Assembly (NCBI GenBank): GCA_022842465.1
Contig: JALHPN010000074.1
Location: 1-37,743 of the forward strand
Reading direction: 5' to 3'
Length of the DNA: 37,743 nucleotides
DNA from: Polyangiaceae bacterium
GTDB taxonomy: Bacteria; Myxococcota_A; Polyangia; Polyangiales; Polyangiaceae
Both the position numbers and the translations under genes were made by a program. Under the pieces are notes generated by a model that made no database searches, was not told where the DNA came from, and saw only the letters and a program-made list of their open reading frames with translations. Below, in pieces: positions 1 to 9,100 of this stretch (position 1 is the stretch's first letter; each line of letters begins with the position of its first letter).

Positions 1-1530
1 GCCGAGGCCGCGGAGGACGCGCTCGGCGCGGGCCTGCGACGCCCGCACGCGGAGCCGCACGGCGCCCCGCACGACGTCCTCGACCGTGGCGTCGCCCGCG
101 TGGCCCGTCTCGAGGCCCGGCTCGAAGGCCGGCATCGTCCAGCGGACCTCGACGTGCCGCGCGCGCAGCTTCCGGAGCGAGGTGGGGAGGATGCTGTCCG
201 GGCCGGGCGACGGCGCCCAGACGTGGACGACGCTCGCCTTGTGCTTCTTCTCCTTCGCGATCTTGTCCATCGCGCCGGCGAGCTGGACCTCCGCGCGCTC
301 GCGCTCGCCGTCGATGCGCGGGGGTACCTCGATCCCGAACGAGGCGAGGTAGTGCCGGAACCGCTGCTCGCGCGGCGAAGCTGCCAGCGGCTGCCTGGGC
401 GCGAAAGGGGCGCGGGAGCGCATCGCCTCCGCGCGGAGGGCGAGGGCATCGAGGTTCGCGCGGGGGACGTCGGCGAGGCCGCGCGGATCGAGCGGGCGGA
501 GGTGCTCGGCGACGCGCGCGGCGAGCTCCGTCTCGTCGAGCTCGCAGCGATCCTGGTCCACCATGCTGGCCGTGCTCGCGAGCGCGGCGACGATCTTCGT
601 CGCCTGCTGGGGGCCCGTGTCGGGGACGAGCCAGGTGCGGATGCGCGACGCGAGGACGACGAGGCCGACGCGGTCTCCGCGTCCGATGTGCCGCGCCGCG
701 ACGCCGGCCAGCTCGTCGACGGCGATGTCGAGCGGCGCCTTGCCGGGCTCGCCGGCCCAGAGCTCGACGGACGCGTCGAGCACGAGCCAGACGACGTCAC
801 GCTCCTCGCGCTCCATCTCGCGGACGAGGAGCTGACCGCGGCGCGCGCTCGCCTTCCAGGCGATGCGCTTGAAGGCATCCCCGGGGACGTGCTCGCGGAG
901 CTCCTTCAGCTGCTCGCCCTCGCCCGAGAGCGGTGACGGTCGCCCCGCCTCCGCGACGCGGCGCGAGCGACCTCCGCGCGCGGTCTGGAGGAGCGCGAGG
1001 ATCGGCCGCGGGACGACCTCGACCCCGTGCGGGTTCGCGAACATGAGCGGGACCTCGTAGAGGCCTTCGCCGCCGAGAGGCGTGCCCCGCACTTCGAGGC
1101 TGATCCCGTGGATGCCCCACCGCCCGATGCGCTTCGGCCGGACGCGCATCTGGAAGCGCACCTTCGACGCGGCCGGGAGCTCGAGGACGGCGGGATGGAT
1201 CGTGACGTCGAGCGCGCTCGAAGCCACGGGCCGCAGGTTCACGCCGCGCGCGTCGTCGAAGCCGCGGTTCCGGAGCTCCGCTTCGAGGACGACCTCCTCG
1301 TCACGCGTCGTCCGCGTCACGCGCTTCGTCGTGCTCCACACCATCTCGAAGCCGGAGGCGCGGATGCGCGTGACGGTGGACAGGGCGAGCGCGCGTCCGA
1401 GCGTGACGGCGAGGAGCATGGCGCCGCCGAAGGCGACCGCCGCGCTCACCTTCGCCGCGACGCCGACCGCCACGAGCGCTGCTCCCGCGAGCGCGACCTG
1501 GAACGTGGCGCGGGTCGGATGGAGCTGCAC
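1..1530 (-). CDS. DUF58 domain protein (3' end outside window)
   Basis: The reading frame is open from the GTG at 1530 to the left edge (510 codons), so the C-terminus is missing. After two hydrophobic N-terminal stretches (about residues 10-45) comes a beta-rich region. The hallmark DUF58 segment lies near 880-940: an E-x-L-R-E-H-V-P-G-D core followed by R-I-A-W-K-A-S-A-R. A von Willebrand A-like fold follows, with V-W-L-V-L-D-A-S at the usual first-strand position. DUF58 proteins are typically encoded beside MoxR AAA+ ATPases and are thought to be clients or partners in assembling envelope or extracellular complexes; the precise role is unknown. GTG lies 9 bases past the moxR stop in the same frame, preceded by a weak GAGG, so translation is probably coupled. 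This is the third gene of a DUF4350-MoxR-DUF58 operon. Confidence 0.9.
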   Translation of the reverse strand, partial: MQLHPTRATFQVALAGAALVAVGVAAKVSAAVAFGGAMLLAVTLGRALALSTVTRIRASGFEMVWSTTKRVTRTTRDEEVVLEAELRNRGFDDARGVNLRPVASSALDVTIHPAVLELPAASKVRFQMRVRPKRIGRWGIHGISLEVRGTPLGGEGLYEVPLMFANPHGVEVVPRPILALLQTARGGRSRRVAEAGRPSPLSGEGEQLKELREHVPGDAFKRIAWKASARRGQLLVREMEREERDVVWLVLDASVELWAGEPGKAPLDIAVDELAGVAARHIGRGDRVGLVVLASRIRTWLVPDTGPQQATKIVAALASTASMVDQDRCELDETELAARVAEHLRPLDPRGLADVPRANLDALALRAEAMRSRAPFAPRQPLAASPREQRFRHYLASFGIEVPPRIDGERERAEVQLAGAMDKIAKEKKHKASVVHVWAPSPGPDSILPTSLRKLRARHVEVRWTMPAFEPGLETGHAGDATVEDVVRGAVRLRVRASQARAERVLRGLG

Positions 1531-1539
1531 GAGGAGGCC

Positions 1540-2529
1540 TCAGACCGCGCGGAAGCCGCGGCGGTAGCCGACCTTGGCGAGCGCCTCTTCGACGATGATC
1601 TCACGCGTCCGAGCCTCGGCCTCGATGTCGGCGACGAGCACGAGCCGGTGCGCGAGCACGCTGACCGCCACCGCGCGAACGTCTTCCGGCACCATGTAGT
1701 GTCGACCGGCGAGCAGCGCGTGCGCCTTGCCGGCCTGGACGAGGCCGAGCGTGGCGCGCGGGCTCGCCCCGAGCGCGACCTTCGCGTGCGCGCGGGTGAA
1801 CGTCGTCAACGCGACGCAGTAGTCGTGGAGGTCGTCATCGACGTGGATCCGCGCGCAGATGTTCTGGAGCGCGCTCACGTCGGGCGCGGTGAGGACGGGG
1901 CGGATCACGGGCGGGTCGACGCCGTGCGTCCGCAGCATGAGCGCTTCCTCGCGCGCGCTCGGGTACCCCATCGCCACGCGAACGAGGAAGCGGTCGATCT
2001 GCGCCTCGGGCAGGGGGTAGGTCCCCTCGAGATCGATCGGGTTCTGGGTCGCGAGGACGAGGAACGGGAGGGGCAGCTCGAAGCGATCCCCCTCGATCGT
2101 CACCTGCCGCTCCTGCATCGCTTCGAGGAGCGCCGACTGCGTCTTGGCGGGCGCCCGGTTGATCTCGTCCGCGAGGACCACGTTCGCGAACACGGGCCCC
2201 GCGCGGAGGTTGAACGTGCCCTCTCGCGGCGAGAGCACGTAGGTCCCGGTGATGTCGGCCGGGAGGAGATCGGGCGTGAACTGGATGCGGCGCGACGTGC
2301 AGCCGAGCGCCGTCGCGAAGGCCTTCACGAGGGTCGTCTTCGCGACGCCGGGGACGCCCTCGAGGAGCACGTGCCCCTTCGCGAGGAGCGACACGAGCAT
2401 CATGTCGAGCGCGCGGCCGCTGCCGATGTAGATGCGCTGGACCTCGCGCCGGAGGTCCTCGATGCGCTCCTTCGCGGCGGCGATCTCGTGGCCGCCACCG
2501 CCCTGGCCACCCTGGACCGGCGCCGTCAC
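1540..2529 (-). CDS. MoxR-family AAA+ ATPase
   Basis: A 329-residue MoxR ATPase, normal length for the family. Walker A is G-V-P-G-V-A-K-T (about residues 58-65), Walker B is V-V-L-A-D-E-I-N (117-124) and sensor 1 is T-Q-N-P (161-164). The N-R-A-P-A-K-T-Q-S-A-L-L-E-A-M-Q-E stretch typical of MoxR follows Walker B. MoxR proteins act as chaperone-like ATPases that activate or assemble partner complexes, often together with DUF58/VWA proteins, as encoded next door. The GTG start overlaps the stop of the upstream DUF4350 gene by 4 bases, indicating translational coupling. The residues before about 14 are Gly/Gln-rich and probably disordered. The natural client cannot be read from the sequence. 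Confidence 0.95.
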   Translation of the reverse strand: MTAPVQGGQGGGGHEIAAAKERIEDLRREVQRIYIGSGRALDMMLVSLLAKGHVLLEGVPGVAKTTLVKAFATALGCTSRRIQFTPDLLPADITGTYVLSPREGTFNLRAGPVFANVVLADEINRAPAKTQSALLEAMQERQVTIEGDRFELPLPFLVLATQNPIDLEGTYPLPEAQIDRFLVRVAMGYPSAREEALMLRTHGVDPPVIRPVLTAPDVSALQNICARIHVDDDLHDYCVALTTFTRAHAKVALGASPRATLGLVQAGKAHALLAGRHYMVPEDVRAVAVSVLAHRLVLVADIEAEARTREIIVEEALAKVGYRRGFRAV

Positions 2530-3899
2530 GTCACCCTCGCGTGTCGGTTCGCTTCGGCCGACTCGAGGAGGCGCTTCACCGTGCGCGCGATCGACACGAC
2601 CTCGTGGTCGCGCACCGGCTGCCCCATTCCTCCGCCTCGCTGGTAGACGATCATGGTCTCGACGTTGGACATTCGTAGCAGAAGCTGCCGGAGCGTGTGC
2701 ACCCCTTCGGCGTCGAGGAGGTGCGCGGCCGCGACCTGCGAGAGGAGCTCTTGCTGGGTCGGGACACGGCTCGCGCCGAGCATCGTCGTCAGCTGCTCCT
2801 CGAGCGCGCTCTTCAGCTCGAGGACGGCGAGGACGCGCGACGTCTGCGGCGCGCCGATCACGGCGGCGTGCCCTGCGACGCCGCCTTGCGCCACGGCCGG
2901 GACGCGCCGCACGAAGCGCGGCGAGAGCGGCTTGTGGAGGCGTCCAGCCCGCGAGCCGACCCAGACCACGAGCGCGAGGCCGATCGCGATCGCGATCGCG
3001 TAGGCGAGGACGGCGGGCATGCCTTCACGGCGGACGGTGTCGAGCGCGTCGCGCATCGAGCGCAGCATGTCCTCGAGCGAGTCCTCCTCGCCGCCGAAGC
3101 CGTTCTTCTGCTCGAAGCCGCCTGCGAGGACGAAGAGCCTTCCGCCGCGCTTGCCCCAGACGTCGTTGTCGACGGCGTAACGGACGAGGCCGCGCGCGAA
3201 CGCCTTGTTGCCCGCGTAGCGCAGCATCGCGTTGATGACGATCGACGGGTCGCCGACCGCGAGGAGGCGCCCCTGACCGACCGCGCCCGCGACCGCGACG
3301 ACCACTTCGGGCTCGCCCTCTTGTCCGCGCACCTTCAGCACCGGCGAGAGGTTCTCGTGGGACAGGCCGGTGGCGTGATTCGTGACGACGCGGCTCACCT
3401 CCGCGACCACGGGGTGAGCGCTCGCCGGCTCGGCGAGGGCGAGCTGTGGGTTGCCACGGAGGAACTCGGCGGGCCGACGCGGGAGCGGGACGCGGCCCAT
3501 CTTGAAGTGGCGGAGCAGCGCGTCGCCGCGGCCGAAGTCGTCCAGCATGACGACACGGCCCCCGGCGTGCATGAACTTCGCGAGCTGTCCGACGTCCATG
3601 CTCTTCTCCGGATAGAGGAGGAGGACGCCGTCCTTCGGCTCGAGCTGCGCATAGTCGAGCTCGTTGGTGACGATGACGCGGGCGGGCCCCAGCTCCGCGC
3701 GCGCGAGTCGCACGAGCTCGGCGGCGCCTTCCCAGTCGCTCCCCGCGAGGTCGAATGGGGCGCCCCAGGCGCGCCCTGCGGCCCCGAGCACGACCATGGA
3801 AGAGACCCATGCGACGAGGAGGAGCGCCCACGTCGCACGGCGCCGGACCGCGCGGAAGGGCAGGACGTGCCGCGCTGCGGCGACGCGAACGGATCTCAT
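2526..3899 (-). CDS. DUF4350 membrane protein
   Basis: A 457-residue protein if translation starts at the ATG at 3899. I prefer this start because a basic stretch and a signal-anchor (A-L-L-L-V-A-W-V-S-S-M-V-V-L) follow at once. An in-frame GTG at 4007 would add 36 polar residues in front of the anchor. The exported part has the DUF4350 pattern: tandem L-D-Y-A-Q-L and V-L-L-L-Y-P-E-K, then G-G-R-V-V-M-L-D-D-F-G-R-G-D, a Rossmann-like GATase-type fold. A second membrane segment (A-V-L-A-Y-A-I-A-I-A-I-G-L-A-L-V-V) near residues 295-315 is followed by a cytoplasmic tail. Proteins of this family accompany MoxR/DUF58 operons in many phyla; their biochemical role is unknown. It is the first gene of the operon and overlaps moxR by 4 bases. 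Confidence 0.85.
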   Translation of the reverse strand: MRSVRVAAARHVLPFRAVRRRATWALLLVAWVSSMVVLGAAGRAWGAPFDLAGSDWEGAAELVRLARAELGPARVIVTNELDYAQLEPKDGVLLLYPEKSMDVGQLAKFMHAGGRVVMLDDFGRGDALLRHFKMGRVPLPRRPAEFLRGNPQLALAEPASAHPVVAEVSRVVTNHATGLSHENLSPVLKVRGQEGEPEVVVAVAGAVGQGRLLAVGDPSIVINAMLRYAGNKAFARGLVRYAVDNDVWGKRGGRLFVLAGGFEQKNGFGGEEDSLEDMLRSMRDALDTVRREGMPAVLAYAIAIAIGLALVVWVGSRAGRLHKPLSPRFVRRVPAVAQGGVAGHAAVIGAPQTSRVLAVLELKSALEEQLTTMLGASRVPTQQELLSQVAAAHLLDAEGVHTLRQLLLRMSNVETMIVYQRGGGMGQPVRDHEVVSIARTVKRLLESAEANRHARVT

Positions 3900-4007
3900 C
3901 GGCACGGCATCGGAATCGACATCGTCATGGCGCGCGTCGACGAACGCACCTCTCGACTCTACCAACGGTGGGCGCACCATGGGGAGCGCCTCGGCGTCAC
4001 CGTACAC

Positions 4008-4035
4008 TTGACCGATCGGACCGGGTTGCTAGCTT
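4008..4035 (+). promoter_or_regulatory. candidate sigma-70-type promoter for the 57-residue gene
   Basis: TTGACC at 4008-4013 and TAGCTT at 4030-4035 are separated by 16 bases, in the otherwise non-coding gap between the divergent DUF4350 operon and the small gene at 4107. The -35 box is 5/6 to consensus and the -10 box is weak. The predicted leader is about 65 bases. Confidence 0.35.
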
Positions 4036-4106
4036 CCATCTAGGCCTGCTTCCCGGCATCCTTTCGACGTCGTTCCCGATCCAGCTGTCGCGAAGGACCC
4101 AAACCG

Positions 4107-4280
4107 ATGCTTCCTCCGTTCATCATCGAACAGATTCGCAAGCGCGAAGAAGAAGAGCGGAAGCAGTACGAGCAGCCTCAGCTCGAGATCCCCGCCGTCA
4201 CGCCGAGTCAGCCTGCCCCCACGAAGCGTCGCGACGACGCCGACGACGGCAAGCGAGGCGTGACGATCATCGAGCTCTGA
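4107..4280 (+). CDS. small hypothetical protein, 57 residues
   Basis: ATG at 4107 is preceded by a good ribosome-binding site, GAAGGA at 4092-4097, 9 bases upstream. The product begins M-L-P-P-F-I-I-E-Q-I followed by a charged helix rich in Glu, Lys and Arg, then a Pro/Gln/Thr linker, an Asp/Arg/Lys patch and a short hydrophobic end V-T-I-I-E-L. There is no signal peptide or membrane segment, so it should be cytosolic. The MLPPFII...RKREEEE start looks familiar from short hypothetical proteins of Myxococcota, but I cannot name a function. It stands alone: the DUF4350 operon diverges upstream and a lipoprotein gene begins about 100 bases downstream. The good ribosome site and the absence of any competing frame support it being a real gene. 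Confidence 0.72.
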   Translation: MLPPFIIEQIRKREEEERKQYEQPQLEIPAVTPSQPAPTKRRDDADDGKRGVTIIEL

Positions 4281-4307
4281 CCCGCCCTCGGAGCTCCTCG
4301 TCGTTCC

Positions 4308-4323
4308 GCGCCCGCGCGGGCGC
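4308..4323 (+). terminator. GC palindrome, possible terminator without U-tract
   Basis: A perfect 16-base palindrome (GCGCCCGCGCGGGCGC) lies 28 bases after the stop of the small gene and before the lipoprotein gene. No T-run follows, so intrinsic termination is doubtful; it may be a hairpin that stabilises the 3' end, or chance in GC-rich DNA. Confidence 0.3.
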
Positions 4324-4383
4324 CGCACGGCGTTAGAATTCGTGTTGCTTTCCGCGGACTCGTGCCACTAGGCTGCGCCCGAA

Positions 4384-6123
4384 ATGGCCGGCCCGAGAGC
4401 GAGACGCAGCGCGCTTTCCGCGATCCTGGCCGTGGCGGCCGGGGTCGCCTGCTACTCGCAGGGCGACGGCGCGGATCCGCCGCTCGACCGCTTCTACTTC
4501 CCCGTCGGCCTCGGGGTCTCGCACGGCGGATCGGTCCTCTACGTCGCGAACGCGGACTTCGACCTCCAGTACAACGGCGGGACGCTCCAGTCCTACGACC
4601 TCACGCTCATCCGGCGCCACGCGCTCGACGTCATCGAGAACCCGGCCCGGACCGACCTGCCCTGGGTGAGGACGCCGGTGGGCGGCTGCCCGGGCAACCC
4701 GCCCGCGTCGCAGCCCAACGGGTCGCGCGTGCCCCTCGGCGAGGCGTGCGCGCCGCCGGTGCGCTCCGAGTTCTACCAGCGTGACAGCGCCGTCATCGGC
4801 GCGTTCGCGACCGACATGCTCCTGTCGGAGGCGCCGTCGGTGGCGCCGCCGGCCACGGCGCGGACGTACGATCGCCTCTTCATCCCCGTCCGCGGTAACG
4901 CCACGCTCACGTGGGCGAACGTCGCGCGGGACTCGGCGGACTCCGTCGCGCCGGACTCGCGCGACCCGGCCGCGTACCCGCCGTGGCTCGTCCAGTGCGG
5001 GCAGACCGCGAGCTCGCGTCGCTGCGACGCGCGTCACCAGGTCGGTGAGGATCCCGACGAGGTCGGCAACACGAGGAAGATCGTGATGCCCGGTGAGCCG
5101 TTCGGCATCGCGCTGAGCGGCGACACCCGGTCGATCGTCATCACCCACCAGGGGGACACGAAGTCGAGCCTCTTCTTCTCCGGCCTGGGCCCGAACGACA
5201 CGGACACCGCGACGGGCGGCGCCGCCGAGATCGTTCCGTCGCTCCAGTTCGTGCTCGACGGCGTGGCGCCGGGCGGCATGGGGCTCACGTCGATCCCCCA
5301 CGATCCGGACGCGTTCGGCGCCGCGCCGGCTCCGTACCCGGCGTTCCTCCAGACGAGCCGGGCGAACGCGGCGGTCGAGCTGCTCCGCCAGTACCCCGAC
5401 GAGGCGCTCGATCGCGTGCCGCTCCCCGACGGCGGGGCCTCCGCGACGCGCTCGTCCTTGCCGCGCCCCTTCCTCGCGAGAGAGGCCGCGTTCCCGCTCG
5501 TCGTGAGCCCGAGCGGCGTCGACTCGCGCGGGATCGCGGTCGACACGAGCCCCCGCCTCGGATGCAAGGCGCGCGCGACGACCGACGCGGAGGTGCTCGC
5601 CTGCGCGCGCCGGCCGGCTCGCGTCTTCATCGCGAACCGCTCGCCGGCGTCCGTCCTCGTCGGCGAGGTCGGCGGCACGAACACGACGACCGGCGACTAC
5701 GATCCCGACCTGCTCACGATCTCGCGGGCGGAGCCGCTCTCGGCGGGCCCGTCGCGTGTCTACCTCGCGCCGATCGTCGACGTCGACGGCGCGTACTCTC
5801 TCCGCCTCTTCGTGGTCTGCTTCGACGCCGCGCAGGTCTTCGTCTTCGACCCCGAGTCGATGCGCCTCGAGAACGTGATCCGCGTCGCGCCGGGGCCCTT
5901 CGCGATGGCGTTCGATCCGTTCGACATGGCCGCCGTCGCCCGGCACGACCAGGTGCCTGCCGACACGCGCGTCGGTCGCAACGCGACGCGCTACCGCTTC
6001 GCCTACGTCGCGAGCTTCACCCAGTCGTACGTGCAGCTCCTCGACCTCGATCGACGCCTGCCGAATACGTTCGAGCGCGTCGTCTTCACGCTCGGCGAGC
6101 CGACGAATCCGAAGGGGACCTGA
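4384..6123 (+). CDS. lipoprotein with propeller-like repeats
   Basis: A 579-residue protein with a basic N-terminus, a hydrophobic core and a lipobox-like end A-G-V-A-C, putting the modified cysteine at about residue 23. It is therefore probably anchored in the outer membrane. No named domain is recognised. Several stretches look like propeller blades: G-G-S-V-L-Y-V-A-N near 54, A-R-V-F-I-A-N near 415, Y-S-L-R-L-F-V-V near 465, and F-A-Y-V-A-S-F-T-Q-S-Y-V-Q-L-L-D-L-D near the end, resembling YVTN/NHL-type strands. Six or more additional cysteines suggest disulfides outside the cytosol. The next gene, 4 bases downstream, has the same overall design, so the pair is probably co-transcribed and may act as a surface complex. 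Ligand and function are unknown. Confidence 0.85.
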   Translation: MAGPRARRSALSAILAVAAGVACYSQGDGADPPLDRFYFPVGLGVSHGGSVLYVANADFDLQYNGGTLQSYDLTLIRRHALDVIENPARTDLPWVRTPVGGCPGNPPASQPNGSRVPLGEACAPPVRSEFYQRDSAVIGAFATDMLLSEAPSVAPPATARTYDRLFIPVRGNATLTWANVARDSADSVAPDSRDPAAYPPWLVQCGQTASSRRCDARHQVGEDPDEVGNTRKIVMPGEPFGIALSGDTRSIVITHQGDTKSSLFFSGLGPNDTDTATGGAAEIVPSLQFVLDGVAPGGMGLTSIPHDPDAFGAAPAPYPAFLQTSRANAAVELLRQYPDEALDRVPLPDGGASATRSSLPRPFLAREAAFPLVVSPSGVDSRGIAVDTSPRLGCKARATTDAEVLACARRPARVFIANRSPASVLVGEVGGTNTTTGDYDPDLLTISRAEPLSAGPSRVYLAPIVDVDGAYSLRLFVVCFDAAQVFVFDPESMRLENVIRVAPGPFAMAFDPFDMAAVARHDQVPADTRVGRNATRYRFAYVASFTQSYVQLLDLDRRLPNTFERVVFTLGEPTNPKGT

Positions 6124-6127
6124 GACG

Positions 6128-9100
6128 GTGAATCGCAGGCGTCTCTCTCTCGGGGTCCTCGCTTCGCTCGCGGTCGTGGTCACGGCGCTCGTGCTCTTCG
6201 CGTGCAGCCAGACGCCGACGGCCGTTCCGGTCCGAACCTTCGAGCGCGCACAGAAGGTGGACTTCGTCTGCCTGCGGCTCGCGGACGCTTCGCCGGCCGG
6301 TCTGGTGCCGCGGCGCCCGATCGGAGTCCCGCTCGGTGAGTGCACCCAGACGCCGCCCGACGCGGACGGCGCGTCGTTCCCCACCCAGCTCTTCGCGCTC
6401 GTCACGCAGTCGGCGCGCGGCGAGGTCGCCGTCGTGAACCTCACGTCGGGCGTCATCATGGACGTGAACGCGAAGACGCCGAACTTCAACTTCCTCCCCG
6501 TCGGCACGGTGCCGACCGACATCGCGTCGGCGCCGGACGGACAGATGACGTTCGTCGCGTCGGCCGAGCCGAACAAGCCTGCCATCTACGGCCTCCCGAG
6601 CGCGCGGATCCTCGGCGACAAGGCCGCGGTGCGCAGCTTCGATGCCGCGGGACGGACGATCGACCTCCTCCTCCCGCCGGATCCGCTCGGCGCCCCTGCG
6701 CTGACGTCGTGGCCGGTGTGCTCCCTCCCGCAGGCGCCTGCGGCGCTCTCGGTCGTGCCGCGCGAGGGGGGCGCAGGTTACGAGCTCGTCGCGGTGCTCC
6801 CCGGCGACCGGCTCGCGAGCGCGAAGGTCGTCACGATCGATCCTCGTCCTTTCCTCGTCGGCGCGGGCGTGATCGCCGCCGATGCGGGGTTGCCCGCCGA
6901 CGGCGGCGCCGTGGCGGCTCCGGTCATGCCGGGCTCTCTCGCTCCCTGTCCGATCCTCGCGGCGACCGAGCTCGGCGGCGAGGATCTGCTCCCGCCGACG
7001 TTCCGCGTCGGAGCGAAGGCGGCGAACGGCATCCCTTACGTCGACGCGGGCGCGCTCGACTTGACGTGCGACCTGCCGCGCCGGACCGCGAGCTGCGGCG
7101 CGCCGCCCTGCTGCGCGGAGGACTTCGCGCCCGCTCCCGTGATCCTCCCCGACGGCGGCGATCCCGGCCCGGCGCCCGTGGGCCCGACCGCCGACGAGCT
7201 CCGCGACGGCGGGGCCTGCGCCGACCTCGACCAGGACGCGGGCGAGATCCCGTTGCAGGTGGGCCCGCTCGATCCACCGCGGGTGGTCGCGCTCGCGCGG
7301 GACGGCACCACGATCTACCTGGGCGACGAGGCGGTGCCCTTCGTGCACGTGCTCGATCTCTCGCAGCCGGGCACGATCGTCGAGCGTGCGCCGCTCCTCG
7401 CGACGAGCCTGACGGAGCCGACGCGGCCGGTCGGCATCCGGGCGCTCGCCGTGAGCCCCCCGACGCGCGACTACCAGAAGTTCCTCTACGCCGTCGACGC
7501 GCAGGCGGGCTCGATCCTCGTCTACGACGTCTCCGCCCCGTCGGACACGCCGAGGCTCCCCCTGACGCGTCCGTTCCCCGAGCTCGATCCCTTCCAGCCA
7601 CCGGACCGCGTGAGGTTCACGTCGCCGGTCGTCGCGGTCGAGTTCGCGCGCGCGGACGTCCCGATCACGGTCGACGGCAACGTCGCCGGGGTCACGGGGG
7701 CGCTCTGCAATCCGAACCCGAACGTGGTCGATCCGAAGGTCGATCCCGGCGTCGCCTACCGCGCCAACTCGGCCTCCCCCTCGAGCGCGTACGGGGACTT
7801 CGGCCCGAGGCGGCTCCGGGGCGTGTTCGGCTTCGTCACGCTCGCGAGCGGATCGGTCGTCGTCATCGACGTCGACGACTGGGACGCGCCGTGTCGGCGC
7901 CCGGCGCTCCTCACCGAGGTGAGGGAGACGGACCCGAACACGGGCACCGGACGCCCTGCGCGTGCCTACAGCTCCGTCGCGCGCGCGCAGGCGCTCTCGC
8001 CCTCCGACCCGTACGGCGCGCCGGAGGCCGCCGCGGAGAGCACGTCGGACGAGGCGTACTTCCCGGTCAGCCTCCCGCACCGCCTCCGCTCCGCCGTGTT
8101 CCTGCGCGCCTCGACGACGACGGGCAAGCAGATCCCGTACGTCAGCGGTCTCCCGACCGTGGCGCGCGAGGACGTCATCCTCCCCGTCGCGGGCGTCGGG
8201 AGCGAGGCCACGCCTCTCCTCCGCCCGACGCGGGAGCCGGGGGCCGAGGAGGCGCTCACGCCCGGCATCCGCTTCTCGTTCGAGGCGCCGGAGGTCCACA
8301 TCGACCAGGACTGGACGGTCACCTACGAGGGAGCGCTCCCCGGGTTCGACGGCTACAACGCGATCGTCTCGACCGAGGACGGGTTCCGGTCGCTCGTGCT
8401 GAAGCAGCCCGGCGCGAAGTTCTGCTCGAAGGGCGTCGAAGACTGGTCACTGGGACGCGACCGCGCGGCGGCGATCACGGCCGCCGTCGCGGGCGCCGGC
8501 CGGCGGGCGCCGGTGGAGAGGCTCGATCGGCGGATCGCCGACTACGTCCAGATCACGAGCGACCTGCTCGGTCCGGACGATCCGTACTGGTCGGTCCCGG
8601 AGTCGGCCCTCGAGGGCGGCTCCTGCTGGCAGGCGACGGACGCGCCCGGGTCGATCGCGGCGCCGGGGCGCGCGCGCTACGACCTGTGCAACGCCGTCTT
8701 CGGCGCGCCCGCCGAGGAGGGCCCGGGGCGGGATTTCCCGATCCTCGAGGCGTACGACGACAAGCTCGTCCTCGGCCGCTTCTTCACGTTCCCGAACGAC
8801 GCGGTCACGCCGACGCGTGAGGTCATCTGGAAGGACGACTCGAACCGCGGAGCGCTGAAGCTCGCGCAGTGCTGCTTCCACGGTCAGGCGAAATTCCGCG
8901 TCAGGGGTGGCGGGCAGTGGGTCGCGGTCGGATCGGCGCTGGGCTTTCTGAGCCATCTCGTCCCCGGCGAGGGCGGACGCTGCGTCGACTCGTGTGATCC
9001 GCGCGAGGCCCTCCTCTCGTCACGGGCGCCGGCGGTCCCGCGCTCGAACGGCGGGCAAGCTCTTCCTGCGCCGAGCCGGGACTCGATCCTCGCCCTCCGG

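Noticed and set aside
2981..3000. CGATCG-type hexamer repeat
   Set aside because: It encodes the Ala-Ile repeat of a membrane helix in the DUF4350 protein, so codon usage explains it.
4333..6585. 750-codon open frame on the minus strand
   Set aside because: Lies antisense to the two lipoprotein genes, Arg/Asp/Val-rich with no domain; a by-product of GC-biased third positions.
6086..8299. 737-codon minus-strand frame
   Set aside because: Antisense to the large lipoprotein, with the charged Arg/Glu/Asp composition expected for a shadow frame.
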